64,000 bases of DNA, taken from positions 1 through 64,000 of the forward strand of contig NZ_CBFIEO010000014.1 in assembly GCF_965661665.1 (NCBI RefSeq), written 5' to 3'. Source of the stretch: Cognatiyoonia sp965661665 (GTDB lineage: Bacteria > Pseudomonadota > Alphaproteobacteria > Rhodobacterales > Rhodobacteraceae). The notes below the pieces were generated by a model that did no database searches, had not been told where the DNA came from, and saw only the letters and a program-made list of their open reading frames with translations. Below are positions 26,441 to 35,548 of this stretch, piece by piece. Each line of letters starts with the position of its first letter. Position 1 is the stretch's first letter. The position numbers were made by a program, and so were the translations under genes.

Positions 26441-26455
26441 GAACATAAAAAGAAC
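26441..26455. promoter_or_regulatory. LexA (SOS) box before recA
   Basis: GAAC-ATAAAAA-GAAC is an exact GAAC-N7-GAAC direct repeat, the alphaproteobacterial LexA operator read on the opposite strand as GTTC-N7-GTTC. It lies 50 bases upstream of the recA ATG. A weaker overlapping-type copy with one mismatch (GTTC-N7-GGTC) is at 26412-26426. Confidence 0.85.
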
Positions 26456-26504
26456 ATAGCAGTGATTGCCGCCCCGTTGTGGGCGTGACATAAGGACATG
26501 AAAG

Positions 26505-27593
26505 ATGGCAGCAACGGCAGAACTCCTTTCGATGAGCGACAAGAAAACATCCGATAAGCAAAAGGCGCTTGATAGCGCACTTGCACAGATTGAGCGCCAG
26601 TTTGGCAAGGGCTCAATCATGAAGCTGGGCGGTGAGAACCAGTTCCAAGATATTGAAGCGACGTCTACAGGATCACTTGGCCTCGATATCGCGCTTGGTA
26701 TCGGCGGCCTGCCGAAAGGCCGGATCATTGAGATTTACGGGCCTGAAAGCTCCGGTAAGACGACGTTGACCCTTCATGCTGTGGCGGAAGAGCAGAAAAA
26801 AGGCGGCGTTTGCGCCTTCGTAGATGCGGAACACGCGCTTGATCCGCAGTATGCGAAGAAGTTGGGCGTGAACCTTGATGAGCTTCTGATTTCGCAGCCG
26901 GACACAGGTGAGCAGGCGCTTGAGATTGTTGATACGCTCGTACGCTCTGGCGCGGTGAACCTAATCGTAGTTGACTCCGTCGCGGCGCTGACGCCGAAAT
27001 CAGAGCTTGAAGGCGACATGGGCGACAGCAGCGTCGGCGTACATGCCCGTCTGATGTCGCAAGCGATGCGGAAGCTGACAGGCTCCATCAACCGCTCCAA
27101 CTGTATGGTGATTTTCATCAACCAAATTCGGATGAAGATTGGTGTGATGTTTGGCTCGCCTGAGACGACAACAGGGGGCAACGCGCTGAAGTTCTACTCC
27201 TCCGTCCGTCTCGACATCCGCCGTATTGGTGCGATCAAGGACCGCGATGAGGTTGTGGGCAACGCAACCCGTGTGAAAGTGGTTAAGAACAAGGTGGCCC
27301 CACCGTTCAAGCAGGTGGAATTCGACATTATGTATGGCGAGGGCATCTCAAAGAACGGCGAACTGTTGGACCTTGGTGTGAAAGCTGGCGTGGTTGAGAA
27401 ATCAGGCGCTTGGTTCAGCTATGGTGATGAGCGGATCGGACAGGGGCGTGAAAACTCCAAGATGTTCCTGAAAGAGAACCCTTCTGTGGCGCTTGAAATC
27501 GAAGATAAAATCCGCGCGGCGCACGGCCTCGATTTCGATATGGAACAGAACGATCCCGATAAGAATGATGACGACGCGCTCGTAGAAGTTTAA
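26505..27593 (+). CDS. recA: Recombinase A
   Basis: This 362-residue strand-exchange ATPase triggers LexA self-cleavage. Walker A is GPESSGKT (79-86). Walker B is LIVVDSVAAL. Loop L1 lies in EGDMGDSSVGVHARLMSQA, and loop L2 in FGSPETTTGGNALKFYSS. The C-terminus is acidic (EQNDPDKNDDDALVEV), as usual. A LexA box upstream indicates SOS induction. A short G/C hairpin follows at 27611-27642. Confidence 0.98.
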   Translation: MAATAELLSMSDKKTSDKQKALDSALAQIERQFGKGSIMKLGGENQFQDIEATSTGSLGLDIALGIGGLPKGRIIEIYGPESSGKTTLTLHAVAEEQKKGGVCAFVDAEHALDPQYAKKLGVNLDELLISQPDTGEQALEIVDTLVRSGAVNLIVVDSVAALTPKSELEGDMGDSSVGVHARLMSQAMRKLTGSINRSNCMVIFINQIRMKIGVMFGSPETTTGGNALKFYSSVRLDIRRIGAIKDRDEVVGNATRVKVVKNKVAPPFKQVEFDIMYGEGISKNGELLDLGVKAGVVEKSGAWFSYGDERIGQGRENSKMFLKENPSVALEIEDKIRAAHGLDFDMEQNDPDKNDDDALVEV

Positions 27594-27610
27594 CCGCTCA
27601 AACAGTCTCA

Positions 27611-27642
27611 AAAAGGGCGTCGCGGCGTGCGGTGCCCTTTGT
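27611..27642 (+). terminator. Probable terminator after recA
   Basis: AAAAGGGC and GCCCTTT form a stem across about 15 bases, 18 bases after the recA stop. The following run (GTCATTTG) is only moderately T-rich, so the call is tentative. Confidence 0.5.
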
Positions 27643-27718
27643 CATTTGACCTGTGGACCTTTTAAGGAGCCAAGGGTATTTCTGGCCTTCAAACATTGAC
27701 CCATTTGGATGAAGCGCC

Positions 27719-30367
27719 ATGACCAGCCTTGCCGACATTCGTTCGACGTTTCTTGATTATTTTGGACGGCAGGACCATGAGGTCATCGCCTCAAGCCCGC
27801 TTGTCCCGCGCAATGACCCCACTTTGATGTTTACCAACTCTGGCATGGTGCAATTCAAGAACCGCTTTACGGGCGTGGAAAGCGGCGATTACCAGCGTGC
27901 GACTTCCTCACAGAAATGCGTACGGGCAGGTGGTAAGCACAACGACCTCGATAACGTGGGCTATACAGCGCGCCACCACACGTTTTTCGAGATGCTCGGC
28001 AACTTCAGCTTTGGCGACTACTTCAAAAATGAAGCGATCCCGTTTGCTTGGGAATTGCTGACCAAAGATTTCGGCATCGACAAGTCGAAACTGATGACAA
28101 CCGTTTATCACACGGATGATGAAGCGTTCGATATCTGGAAAAAGCTCGGCGTTCCCGAGGATCGAATCATTCGCATCGCAACCGATGACAATTTCTGGCG
28201 CATGGGGCCAACCGGTCCGTGTGGTCCCTGTACTGAGATTTTCTACGACCACGGCGATCACATTTGGGGAGGTCCTCCGGGTTCGCCTGAGGAGGACGGC
28301 GACCGCTTCATCGAGATTTGGAACGTCGTCTTCATGCAGAACGAACAGTTCGATGACGGGTCGATGGCGCCGTTGGAGATGCAATCAATCGACACGGGCA
28401 TGGGATTGGAGCGCATCGCTGCGTTGCTTCAGGGCAGCCACGATAACTACGATACGGACCTTTTCAAGGCATTGATTGAGGCCTCCGCACATGCGACCTC
28501 AACCGATCCTTATGGCGAGCAGAACGTGCATCACCGTGTGATTTCCGATCACCTGCGGTCCACGTCCTTCTTGATTGCTGAAGGGGTACTGCCCTCAAAC
28601 GAAGGGCGCGGGTATGTGCTGCGTCGGATCATGCGCCGCGCAATGCGGCATGCGCATCTACTGGGGGCGAAATACCCTGTCATGCACAAACTGGTGCCCG
28701 CTTTGGTGCAGCAGATGGGCGTGGCTTATCCGGAACTGGGTCAAGGTCAGAAACTGATTGAAGAAACGCTTTTGAATGAAGAAGTGCGGTTCAAGACGAC
28801 TTTGGATCGCGGCCTGAAGCTTTTGGATGATGAATTGTCGAACCTGCCAGACGGTGCTGACCTTCCAGGCGACGCGGCGTTCAAGCTTTATGACACCTAT
28901 GGATTCCCGCTCGACCTCACTCAAGATGCGTTGCGCGAAAGGGGCCGCGGTGTCGACAGCGACGGTTTCGATGCCGCAATGGCAGAGCAAAAGGCCAAAG
29001 CTCGCGCGGCATGGTCCGGCACGGGCGAGGCGGAGAACGCCACTATCTGGTTCGACGTTGCTGAAGAGAACGGTGCTACAGATTTCTTAGGTTACGAATC
29101 CATCAACGCCGAAGGACAGATCGTCGCCATCGTGCAGGATGGTGAGGCGAAGGATGCCGCCAAAGGCACAGTGCAGGTCGTCCTGAACCAGACGCCGTTC
29201 TACGCGGAAAGCGGCGGTCAGGTTGGTGACAGCGGTACCCTCAAAACCAATACGGGGACAGTTATTGTCACGGACACAAAGAAGGTCGCCAATGTCTTCA
29301 TTCACATCGGTGAGGTGAGCGATGGCGAGATTAAGAAGGGCCAAGGTGCGGAGCTTTCGGTCGATGCGAACCGCCGCGCTGCGATTCAAGCAAACCACTC
29401 CGCCACCCACCTCTTGAATGAGGCGCTGCGCAACACGTTGGGTGATCACATTGCGCAACGTGGCTCTCTGAATGCGCCGGATCGGTTGCGGTTTGATTTT
29501 AGCCACAACAAGGGAGTTGTCCCTGAGGAATTGAAAGCGGTGGAGGCGGAGGTAAACAAGCTCATCCGCCAGAACTCTAACGTCGAAACCCGCATCATGA
29601 CCCCGGACGACGCCCGCGCGATGGGCGCGCAAGCGCTCTTTGGGGAGAAATACGGCGACGAGGTGCGCGTGGTGTCGATGGGCATCGCCGAAGGGTCTGG
29701 CAGAGGTACAGACGGCGACACCTACAGTCTGGAGCTTTGTGGCGGTACTCATGTGAAGCAACTGGGCGAGATTGGTGCGTTCGTCGCACTCAGCGACAGC
29801 GCCTCTAGCGCAGGTGTGCGACGGATCGAGGCGCTGACGGGTCAGGCGGCATTGGATCATTTTGCCACGCAGGCAGAAAGATTGTCTGCCGTGGCGCAAA
29901 CCATGAAGACCTCGATTGGCGAGGTTGAGGAGCGCGTGAAAGCGCTAATGGAAGAGCGCAAAGCCTTGTCCAACGAAGTGGCGCAACTGCGCCGCGAACT
30001 TGCGATGGGCGGCGGCGGCACTGGCGGTCCAACGCAAGAAGATTTGAATGGCACATGCTTCATGGGTCAGGTTCTGTCAGGCGTGTCTGGGAAAGAACTG
30101 CCCGCACTGGTTGATCAGTTCAAAGAGCGGGTAGGTAGTGGCGTTGTCCTCCTCATCTCGGACGCAGGCGGCAAAGCCGCCATCGCGGCGGGTGTGACCA
30201 AGGATCTGACGGAGAAGTTCAACGCGGTCGACATTCTGCGCACAGCGGTTGAGGCTTTGGGCGGCAAAGGTGGCGGTGGCCGGCCGGACATGGCGCAAGG
30301 CGGCGCTGCGAGCGCAGAAAAAGCTGATGACGCTATCGCTGCTGTTAAAGCGAAATTGGGGGAATAG
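27719..30367 (+). CDS. alaS: Alanyl-tRNA synthetase
   Basis: This 882-residue class II synthetase charges tRNA-Ala. The catalytic domain begins RSTFLDYFGRQDHEVIASSP and contains TSSQKCVRAGGKHNDLDNVG. The editing domain has QANHSATHLLNEALR (HxxxH zinc site) and LELCGGTHVKQLGEIGAF (CxxxH). The C-Ala coiled region and a Gly-rich linker (MGGGGTGGPTQEDL) follow. Length matches the family. It is downstream of recA, a common alphaproteobacterial neighbourhood. The free-standing editing paralogue AlaX is at 59277. Confidence 0.98.
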   Translation: MTSLADIRSTFLDYFGRQDHEVIASSPLVPRNDPTLMFTNSGMVQFKNRFTGVESGDYQRATSSQKCVRAGGKHNDLDNVGYTARHHTFFEMLGNFSFGDYFKNEAIPFAWELLTKDFGIDKSKLMTTVYHTDDEAFDIWKKLGVPEDRIIRIATDDNFWRMGPTGPCGPCTEIFYDHGDHIWGGPPGSPEEDGDRFIEIWNVVFMQNEQFDDGSMAPLEMQSIDTGMGLERIAALLQGSHDNYDTDLFKALIEASAHATSTDPYGEQNVHHRVISDHLRSTSFLIAEGVLPSNEGRGYVLRRIMRRAMRHAHLLGAKYPVMHKLVPALVQQMGVAYPELGQGQKLIEETLLNEEVRFKTTLDRGLKLLDDELSNLPDGADLPGDAAFKLYDTYGFPLDLTQDALRERGRGVDSDGFDAAMAEQKAKARAAWSGTGEAENATIWFDVAEENGATDFLGYESINAEGQIVAIVQDGEAKDAAKGTVQVVLNQTPFYAESGGQVGDSGTLKTNTGTVIVTDTKKVANVFIHIGEVSDGEIKKGQGAELSVDANRRAAIQANHSATHLLNEALRNTLGDHIAQRGSLNAPDRLRFDFSHNKGVVPEELKAVEAEVNKLIRQNSNVETRIMTPDDARAMGAQALFGEKYGDEVRVVSMGIAEGSGRGTDGDTYSLELCGGTHVKQLGEIGAFVALSDSASSAGVRRIEALTGQAALDHFATQAERLSAVAQTMKTSIGEVEERVKALMEERKALSNEVAQLRRELAMGGGGTGGPTQEDLNGTCFMGQVLSGVSGKELPALVDQFKERVGSGVVLLISDAGGKAAIAAGVTKDLTEKFNAVDILRTAVEALGGKGGGGRPDMAQGGAASAEKADDAIAAVKAKLGE

Positions 30368-30370
30368 GCC

Positions 30371-30664
30371 ATGCCAACAGCACTTTGGATCGCGCATGTG
30401 ACTGTCACGGATGAAGCGTCATATGCAGAATACGCAAAGCGCGCGACGGTCGCGATTGCGGATCGTGGCGGTGTCTTCCTCGCCCGTGGCGGGGCCTGCA
30501 AGCAGCTTGAAGGCCCAGAGCGACCGCGCAATGTCGTGGCCCGGTTTCCCAGTATTGAGGCCGCGGACGCCTGCTATCATTCGGATGCGTACCAAGATGC
30601 GCTCAGCTTTGCAAAAGGTGCCTCCCAGCGGGAGCTTTGCATTGTTGAGGAGTTGGACACCTGA
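30371..30664 (+). CDS. DUF1330 family protein
   Basis: This 97-residue protein has a dimeric alpha/beta barrel fold (DUF1330): ALWIAHVTVTDEASYAEYAKRATVAIADRGGVFLARGG, then RNVVARFPSIEAADACYHSDAYQDAL, the family's SxxxAxxxYxSxxYQ signature. It begins 3 bases after the alaS stop and is probably read in the same transcript. The family's function is unknown. Confidence 0.88.
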   Translation: MPTALWIAHVTVTDEASYAEYAKRATVAIADRGGVFLARGGACKQLEGPERPRNVVARFPSIEAADACYHSDAYQDALSFAKGASQRELCIVEELDT

Positions 30665-30678
30665 GCCAACTGGCCGAA

Positions 30679-31122
30679 ATGATGTCCAACCATGCGCAAA
30701 CCGGGCGCGTGGAGTGGATTGGCCTTCGATCAGTACGTCTGGTGAAAATTGAGGTCGTGCCATTAGCGCTGATTGAGCTCAGCGGATTGGTTGGGGACGA
30801 CAGCCGTGCGGGGAAACAGGCGGTGACACTGATGCAGGCGGAACATCTCTAAGTTATTGCCCGTTTGGCAGGGCTTGCGATCGTCACCCCCGAAACGCTT
30901 CGCCATAACGTTGTAGTCTCGCGCATCAACCTTCAGGCGTTGAAAAACCCACCTATCCGAATTGGCAGCGTAATCCTCAAAATTGAAGGGCCATGTCCGC
31001 CGTGTTCGCGGATGGAAAAATCACTGAGGCGTGGCGGCTATAATGCCATGCGCGGCCATGGCGGGCGGTATGCGAGGGTCATTGAAGCCGGCGATATAAA
31101 CGTCGGATCAGCAAATCACTGA
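30679..31122 (+). pseudogene. MOSC-domain protein interrupted by one in-frame TAA
   Basis: One frame runs from the end of the DUF1330 gene to 31122 and reads as a small MOSC protein. GRVEWIGLRSVR opens it, and VTLMQAEHL is followed by TAA at 30850-30852. The same frame then continues VIARLAGLAIVTPETLRHN, VVSRINLQALK and GPCPPCSRMEKSLRRGGYN, with the conserved Cys. Only the stop breaks it. MOSC domains bind molybdenum-cofactor-type sulfur or pterin ligands. The 3' end overlaps typA tail to tail. A single substitution could have caused it, so a sequencing error or a strain-specific mutation are both possible. Confidence 0.7.
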
Positions 31123-32936
31123 GCCGCCCGCGCCATCCGTTTGCGCTCATGAGTGTCGAGGTAGCGTTTACGCAAGCGCACGACATTTGGCGTGACTTCC
31201 ACCAATTCGTCGTCATCGATATAAGCAATCGCTTCTTCAAGGCTCATCCGCACAGGCGGCGTTAACCGCACGGCTTCATCGGAACCTGACGCACGGACGT
31301 TGGTCAACTTCTTGCCTTTGAGCGGGTTTACCTCAAGGTCGTTTTCTCGGCTGTGTTCGCCGATGATCATGCCCTGATAGACATTCTCCTGCGCCCTGAT
31401 AAACATCTTGCCGCGCTCTTCAAGGTTCCAGAGTGCGAAGGCCACGGATGTGCCGTTTTCCATCGAGATCAGAACACCTTGGCGCCGACCTTCGATTTTG
31501 CCCTTATGCGGGGTGGAGCCGTGGAAGATACGGTTCAAAACGCCGGAGCCGCGTGTGTCGGTTAGAAACTCGCCATGATAGCCAATGAGACCACGGGACG
31601 GGACGTGCGCCACAATGCGCGTCTTGCCTGCACCGCCAGGGCGCATCTCAATCAGATCACCTTTGCGCGGCCCGGTCAGTTTTTCGACCACGACGCCCGT
31701 GTATTCGTCATCGACGTCGACGGTGACCTCTTCGACAGGCTCCATCCGCTCACCGTTTTCCTCGGTGTAAATCACCTGCGGGCGGGAGATGGACAGTTCG
31801 AACCCTTCGCGGCGCATATTCTCGATCAAGACACCCATTTGAAGTTCGCCACGGCCAGAAACCTCGAACGCATCGCCACCGGGCGTGTCGGCTACCTTGA
31901 TCGCGACGTTCACCTCGGCCTCCTTCATCAACCGTTCGCGAATGACGCGCGATTGAACCTTTTTGCCATCACGTCCAGCCAACGGGCTGTCGTTGATGCC
32001 GAAAGTCACGGTAATCGTTGGCGGGTCGATCGGCTGTGCGGGGATCGGTTCTTCAATCGCCACGTCGCAGAGCGTGTCGGCCACGGTGGCCTTGGTCATG
32101 CCCGCGATTGTTACGATGTCGCCTGCCTCGGCCATATCAATCGGCTGCTGCATCAATCCACGGAAGGCGAGGATTTTTGACGCGCGAAACTGTTCAATCC
32201 GGTCACCTTCGCGGCTCATCGCTTTGATCGTGTCACCGGTCTTCAGCGTTCCGCTCTCCACGCGCCCCGTCAGGATGCGGCCAATAAACGGATCGGCGGA
32301 GAGCGTCGTTGCCAGCATACGGAACGGCTCATCCCGCGCCGCGATCTGCGCAGGGGCAGGGACGTGATCGACGATGAGGTCAAAGAGCGCATCGAGGTTT
32401 TCACGCGTGCCATCAAGATCTGCGTCACACCATCCAGACCGGACGGAGGCGTACATCGCAGGGAAGTCGAGTTGGTCATCGCTGGCATCGAGGTTTGCGA
32501 ACAGGTCGAAAACTTCATCCAACGCCCGATCAGGGTCACCGTCAGGCTTGTCGACCTTGTTCACGACAACAATCGGACGCAGGCCAAGGGCCAGCGCTTT
32601 GGAGGTCACAAACTTCGTCTGCGGCATCGCGCCTTCGGCGGCGTCTACCAGCAGAACGACTCCGTCCACCATCGACAGGATACGCTCCACCTCGCCACCA
32701 AAGTCCGCGTGGCCGGGCGTGTCGACGATGTTGATCCGCGTGCCCTTCCATTCGACGGAAGTACATTTCGCAAGGATCGTGATGCCCCGCTCACGCTCGA
32801 TGTCGTTGCTGTCCATCACACGTTCGGTGATGGCTTCGTTGTCGCGGTAAACGCCGGACTGCTTCAGCAGTTCATCAACGAGTGTTGTCTTGCCGTGGTC
32901 AACGTGCGCGATGATCGCGATATTGCGGATATCCAT
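31116..32936 (-). CDS. typA: Ribosome-associated translational GTPase TypA/BipA
   Basis: This 606-residue EF-G-like GTPase acts in ribosome assembly and stress growth. G1 is IIAHVDHGKTTLVDELL, switch I is RERGITI, G3 is DTPGHADFGGEVER, and G4 is VNKVDKPDGDPDRALDE. Beta-barrel, EF-G domain III/V-like and the BipA-specific C-terminal domain (SRGLIGYHGEFLTDTRGSG, NVYQGMIIGEHSR) follow. Length is typical. It stands alone and ends against the MOSC remnant. Confidence 0.96.
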   Translation of the reverse strand: MDIRNIAIIAHVDHGKTTLVDELLKQSGVYRDNEAITERVMDSNDIERERGITILAKCTSVEWKGTRINIVDTPGHADFGGEVERILSMVDGVVLLVDAAEGAMPQTKFVTSKALALGLRPIVVVNKVDKPDGDPDRALDEVFDLFANLDASDDQLDFPAMYASVRSGWCDADLDGTRENLDALFDLIVDHVPAPAQIAARDEPFRMLATTLSADPFIGRILTGRVESGTLKTGDTIKAMSREGDRIEQFRASKILAFRGLMQQPIDMAEAGDIVTIAGMTKATVADTLCDVAIEEPIPAQPIDPPTITVTFGINDSPLAGRDGKKVQSRVIRERLMKEAEVNVAIKVADTPGGDAFEVSGRGELQMGVLIENMRREGFELSISRPQVIYTEENGERMEPVEEVTVDVDDEYTGVVVEKLTGPRKGDLIEMRPGGAGKTRIVAHVPSRGLIGYHGEFLTDTRGSGVLNRIFHGSTPHKGKIEGRRQGVLISMENGTSVAFALWNLEERGKMFIRAQENVYQGMIIGEHSRENDLEVNPLKGKKLTNVRASGSDEAVRLTPPVRMSLEEAIAYIDDDELVEVTPNVVRLRKRYLDTHERKRMARAAQ

Positions 32937-33009
32937 AGGGCCGTGCCTTCAAAGGGAGGGTTGCGGCGCGGATAGCCTGAGTTGCGGACGTTGACCACCC
33001 CTGATTTCG

Positions 33010-33345
33010 TCAGTGGGTGGAGGTGTTTGATAACAGGTGAATCACAAGCACACCCGCAAGGATGAGGGATATGCCAATCACTGCCCAGAAATCGAGCCGC
33101 TGACCAAAAATCACAAGACCGATGACTGCGATCAGAACGATCCCAAGCCCCGACCAAACCGCATACATGATCCCAACCGGCATGTATTTGAGTGTGATGC
33201 CCAGAAGGTAGAAAGAAATGCCGTAGCTGATGAACAGGATCACCGTCGGCAATGGCTTGGTGAACTGCTGACTGGCCTGCAACGCGGTGGTGCCAATCGT
33301 TTCTGCCACGATGGCGAAGAACAGGGTGATGTAGTGGGTTGGCAT
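33010..33345 (-). CDS. Small multidrug resistance (SMR/EmrE) transporter
   Basis: This 111-residue protein with four membrane helices exports cationic compounds by proton exchange. The essential helix-1 Glu lies in FFAIVAETIGTTALQAS, and MYAVWSGLGIVLI is the helix-3 signature. ATG 33345 gives the normal length. A GTG at 33357 overlaps the upstream gene's stop by GTGA, which would suggest translational coupling, so the start is uncertain by four residues. Confidence 0.9.
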   Translation of the reverse strand: MPTHYITLFFAIVAETIGTTALQASQQFTKPLPTVILFISYGISFYLLGITLKYMPVGIMYAVWSGLGIVLIAVIGLVIFGQRLDFWAVIGISLILAGVLVIHLLSNTSTH

Positions 33346-33353
33346 TGTGTCGT

Positions 33354-33848
33354 TCACCTAGCAATGTATCGGTCCTGCCGGTGATTGAAGCCGACAATGG
33401 TGTTGGTGACAAGCGCGCCTGCCAACGAGCACGCGATTAAGCTGCTGGGGAGGATGAAAAAGGCGACACCAAAGAGGAGCGCGTCGAAAATAAGTTGGCT
33501 CCAGCCCGCTTGGAAGCCATTCTTTTCTTGAAGATAGAGCGCCAGAATACCAACGCCGCCCAGTGAGGCCTCATGTCTAAACACCGCGTTGAGGCCAACG
33601 CTGCATGTGGCGCCGCTAAGGAACGCTGCCAGAGGGGGTGGCATGGAAGCGATCGTGATGGTTTCGTAGAGCGTGAAGGCAACCGCCGCAAACTCATCTG
33701 TTTCTTCCAAATACTCGCCAGAGATGCATTCATACCCGAGAGGATCGACAGTTGTTATGTCGGCAAGTTGCCTAGTCTTCGCGAAGGCTGGAGCAGGTGC
33801 CAAGGAAATCGCGAAAATAGACAGCGGGTGAAGGGCCTTCGTACTCAT
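33354..33848 (-). CDS. Hypothetical membrane-associated protein
   Basis: I do not recognise this 164-residue protein. It begins with a likely signal peptide (FAISLAPAPAFA), has a polar region rich in Asp/Glu, then two probable membrane helices (about FDALLFGVAFFILPSSL and SLIACSLAGALVTNTIVGF). ATG 33848 is preferred, with a G-rich stretch upstream, because the longer open frame runs into the tRNA-Ile2 gene. Its stop overlaps a possible GTG start of the SMR gene, which argues that it is a real, coupled gene. Confidence 0.45.
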   Translation of the reverse strand: MSTKALHPLSIFAISLAPAPAFAKTRQLADITTVDPLGYECISGEYLEETDEFAAVAFTLYETITIASMPPPLAAFLSGATCSVGLNAVFRHEASLGGVGILALYLQEKNGFQAGWSQLIFDALLFGVAFFILPSSLIACSLAGALVTNTIVGFNHRQDRYIAR

Positions 33849-34036
33849 TAACGGCCCCCAGACCAATAAAAACGCTATTAATTCTAGTATCAAATTAGTG
33901 ACACAATTTTGCCATGATTGATTGCGAATTGCGATCGAAGTTAACAAATAAGGCGTGAACTCGCCGATTTTTTTTCGACAATTGTGGGTTTTTGTGGGGA
34001 TTGTCCCAAATCGAGCCGAAATCAGCGGATTTGGAA

Positions 34037-34113
34037 TGGTAGGCCCGGCAGGACTTGAACCCGCAACCAAAGCGTTATGAGCGCTCTGCTCTAACCAATT
34101 GAGCTACAGGCCC
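34037..34113 (-). tRNA. tRNA with CAT anticodon, probably tRNA-Ile2 (lysidine-modified)
   Basis: The minus strand folds as a 77-base tRNA with encoded CCA: acceptor GGGCCTG/CGGGCCT, D arm TAGCTCAATTGGTTAGAGC, anticodon loop CTCATAA, T arm GCGGG-TTCAAGT-CCTGC. The body (GCGCTCATAACGC, TTGGT, TTCAAGTCCTGC) resembles bacterial tRNA-Ile2, whose CAU is modified by TilS to read AUA, more than elongator tRNA-Met. Distinguishing them for certain needs a covariance model. Confidence 0.85.
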
Positions 34114-34197
34114 GCCACGGAGTTTGCGTACCAGACCCAGAGCATTCGTCAAGCGGAAGTGACCGCACCGGACTAATCACCCAGCGCGGCGAATTTC

Positions 34198-34335
34198 TTA
34201 TTTGTCGGCCATCATTGTGTCAGACATCATGCTTTCGGACATTATCGCGTCGCCATCCTTCATAATCGCGTCTTGCTCGGCGCAAGCTGCTAGACCTAAA
34301 GCGACAAACTTCAGTGCTACAACTTTCTTGGTCAT
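34198..34335 (-). CDS. Small Met-rich acidic lipoprotein (45 aa)
   Basis: A short ORF with GGGGGA five bases before its ATG encodes a lipoprotein signal MTKKVVALKFVALGLAAC with lipobox LAAC. A mature tail of about 27 residues follows, rich in Met (6) and Asp/Glu, with MM pairs and a repeated DAIM. Small periplasmic lipoproteins of entericidin-like size are common, but the Met-rich acidic tail is not one I recognise. It stands alone between the tRNA and purM. Confidence 0.6.
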   Translation of the reverse strand: MTKKVVALKFVALGLAACAEQDAIMKDGDAIMSESMMSDTMMADK

Positions 34336-34507
34336 AGTTTCCCCCATTTGAATTTATGGGACGACTGGGCGGCAGAACATCGATCACAGTCAATCAACGC
34401 TCTTTAACATGACGGGGAGGATTGCGTGAGCGAACCCGCTTCGGTTCGGTTGCACAGGGGCCGTTGTTCCGCTAGGTGGGCGACAGCACATCGGAAGGGG
34501 AAACGGC

Positions 34508-35548
34508 GTGACAAAGAACGGTCTGACATATGCAGATGCGGGCGTCGATATTGACGCTGGAAACACCCTGATTGAACGGATCAAACCGGCCGCGAAGCGC
34601 ACCAAACGCTCAGGCGTAATGGCAGGGCTCGGCGGGTTTGGCGCGCTCTTTGATCTCAAAGATGCAGGCTACACCGATCCGATCCTTGTGGCTGCGACCG
34701 ACGGCGTGGGAACGAAGCTTCGAATTGCCATCGACACAGGCAATGTCGGCAGTATCGGGATCGATCTTGTCGCCATGTGCGTCAATGACCTTGTTTGTCA
34801 GGGGGCGGAGCCGCTTTTCTTCCTTGATTACTTCGCGACGGGCAAGCTTGACCTCGACAGCGCCACGCTGATCATCGAAGGCATCGCGGCGGGCTGTGAG
34901 GCGTCCGGCTGCGCGCTCATCGGTGGAGAAACGGCAGAAATGCCAGGCATGTATGAGGCGGGGGATTTCGACCTTGCTGGATTTGCTGTCGGCGCGATGG
35001 AACGGGGCGCGGACCTGCCAGCATGTGTCAAAGAAGGCGATGTCTTGTTAGGGCTTGCGTCTGATGGCGTGCACTCCAACGGATACTCTTTAGTCCGCAA
35101 AATCGTTGAGGTGTCGGGTCTTGCGTGGTCTGACAAAGCGCCCTTCGCGGAGGAAAGCCTTGGTGAAGCTTTGCTTGCGCCGACACGGCTTTATGTCAAA
35201 CCAGCCTTGGAGGCAGTGCGGTCGGGCGGCGTTCACGCGCTGGCGCATATCACTGGTGGCGGTTTGACAGAAAACCTGCCTCGCGTCCTGCCAGATGGCT
35301 GCGGGACGGAGATTGATCTGACATCTTGGGCGTTGCCACCCGTATTTGACTGGTTGTCAGAGGTCGGCGGAATCGCCCCATCCGAGATGCTGAAAACCTT
35401 CAACGCTGGCATTGGTATGGTACTTGTGGTCGATCCCGCAAAAGCGGATGATCTCGCTGATCTGCTGGCCGAGCAGGGCGAGACGGTCTATCGGATTGGC
35501 CGTGTGACGAGCGCACCAGAAATTTCTTACACAGGTCAGCTCGCTTGA
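34508..35548 (+). CDS. purM: Phosphoribosylformylglycinamidine cyclo-ligase (AIR synthetase)
   Basis: This 346-residue ATP-dependent enzyme makes aminoimidazole ribotide in purine synthesis. LTYADAGVDIDAGNTLIERIK opens it. VAATDGVGTKLRIA is the glycine-rich motif, LIGGETAEMPGMY follows, and HITGGGLTENLPRVLP is the C-terminal signature. The GTG start at 34508 is 8 bases from GGAAGGGG. purN overlaps the stop. Confidence 0.96.
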   Translation: MTKNGLTYADAGVDIDAGNTLIERIKPAAKRTKRSGVMAGLGGFGALFDLKDAGYTDPILVAATDGVGTKLRIAIDTGNVGSIGIDLVAMCVNDLVCQGAEPLFFLDYFATGKLDLDSATLIIEGIAAGCEASGCALIGGETAEMPGMYEAGDFDLAGFAVGAMERGADLPACVKEGDVLLGLASDGVHSNGYSLVRKIVEVSGLAWSDKAPFAEESLGEALLAPTRLYVKPALEAVRSGGVHALAHITGGGLTENLPRVLPDGCGTEIDLTSWALPPVFDWLSEVGGIAPSEMLKTFNAGIGMVLVVDPAKADDLADLLAEQGETVYRIGRVTSAPEISYTGQLA

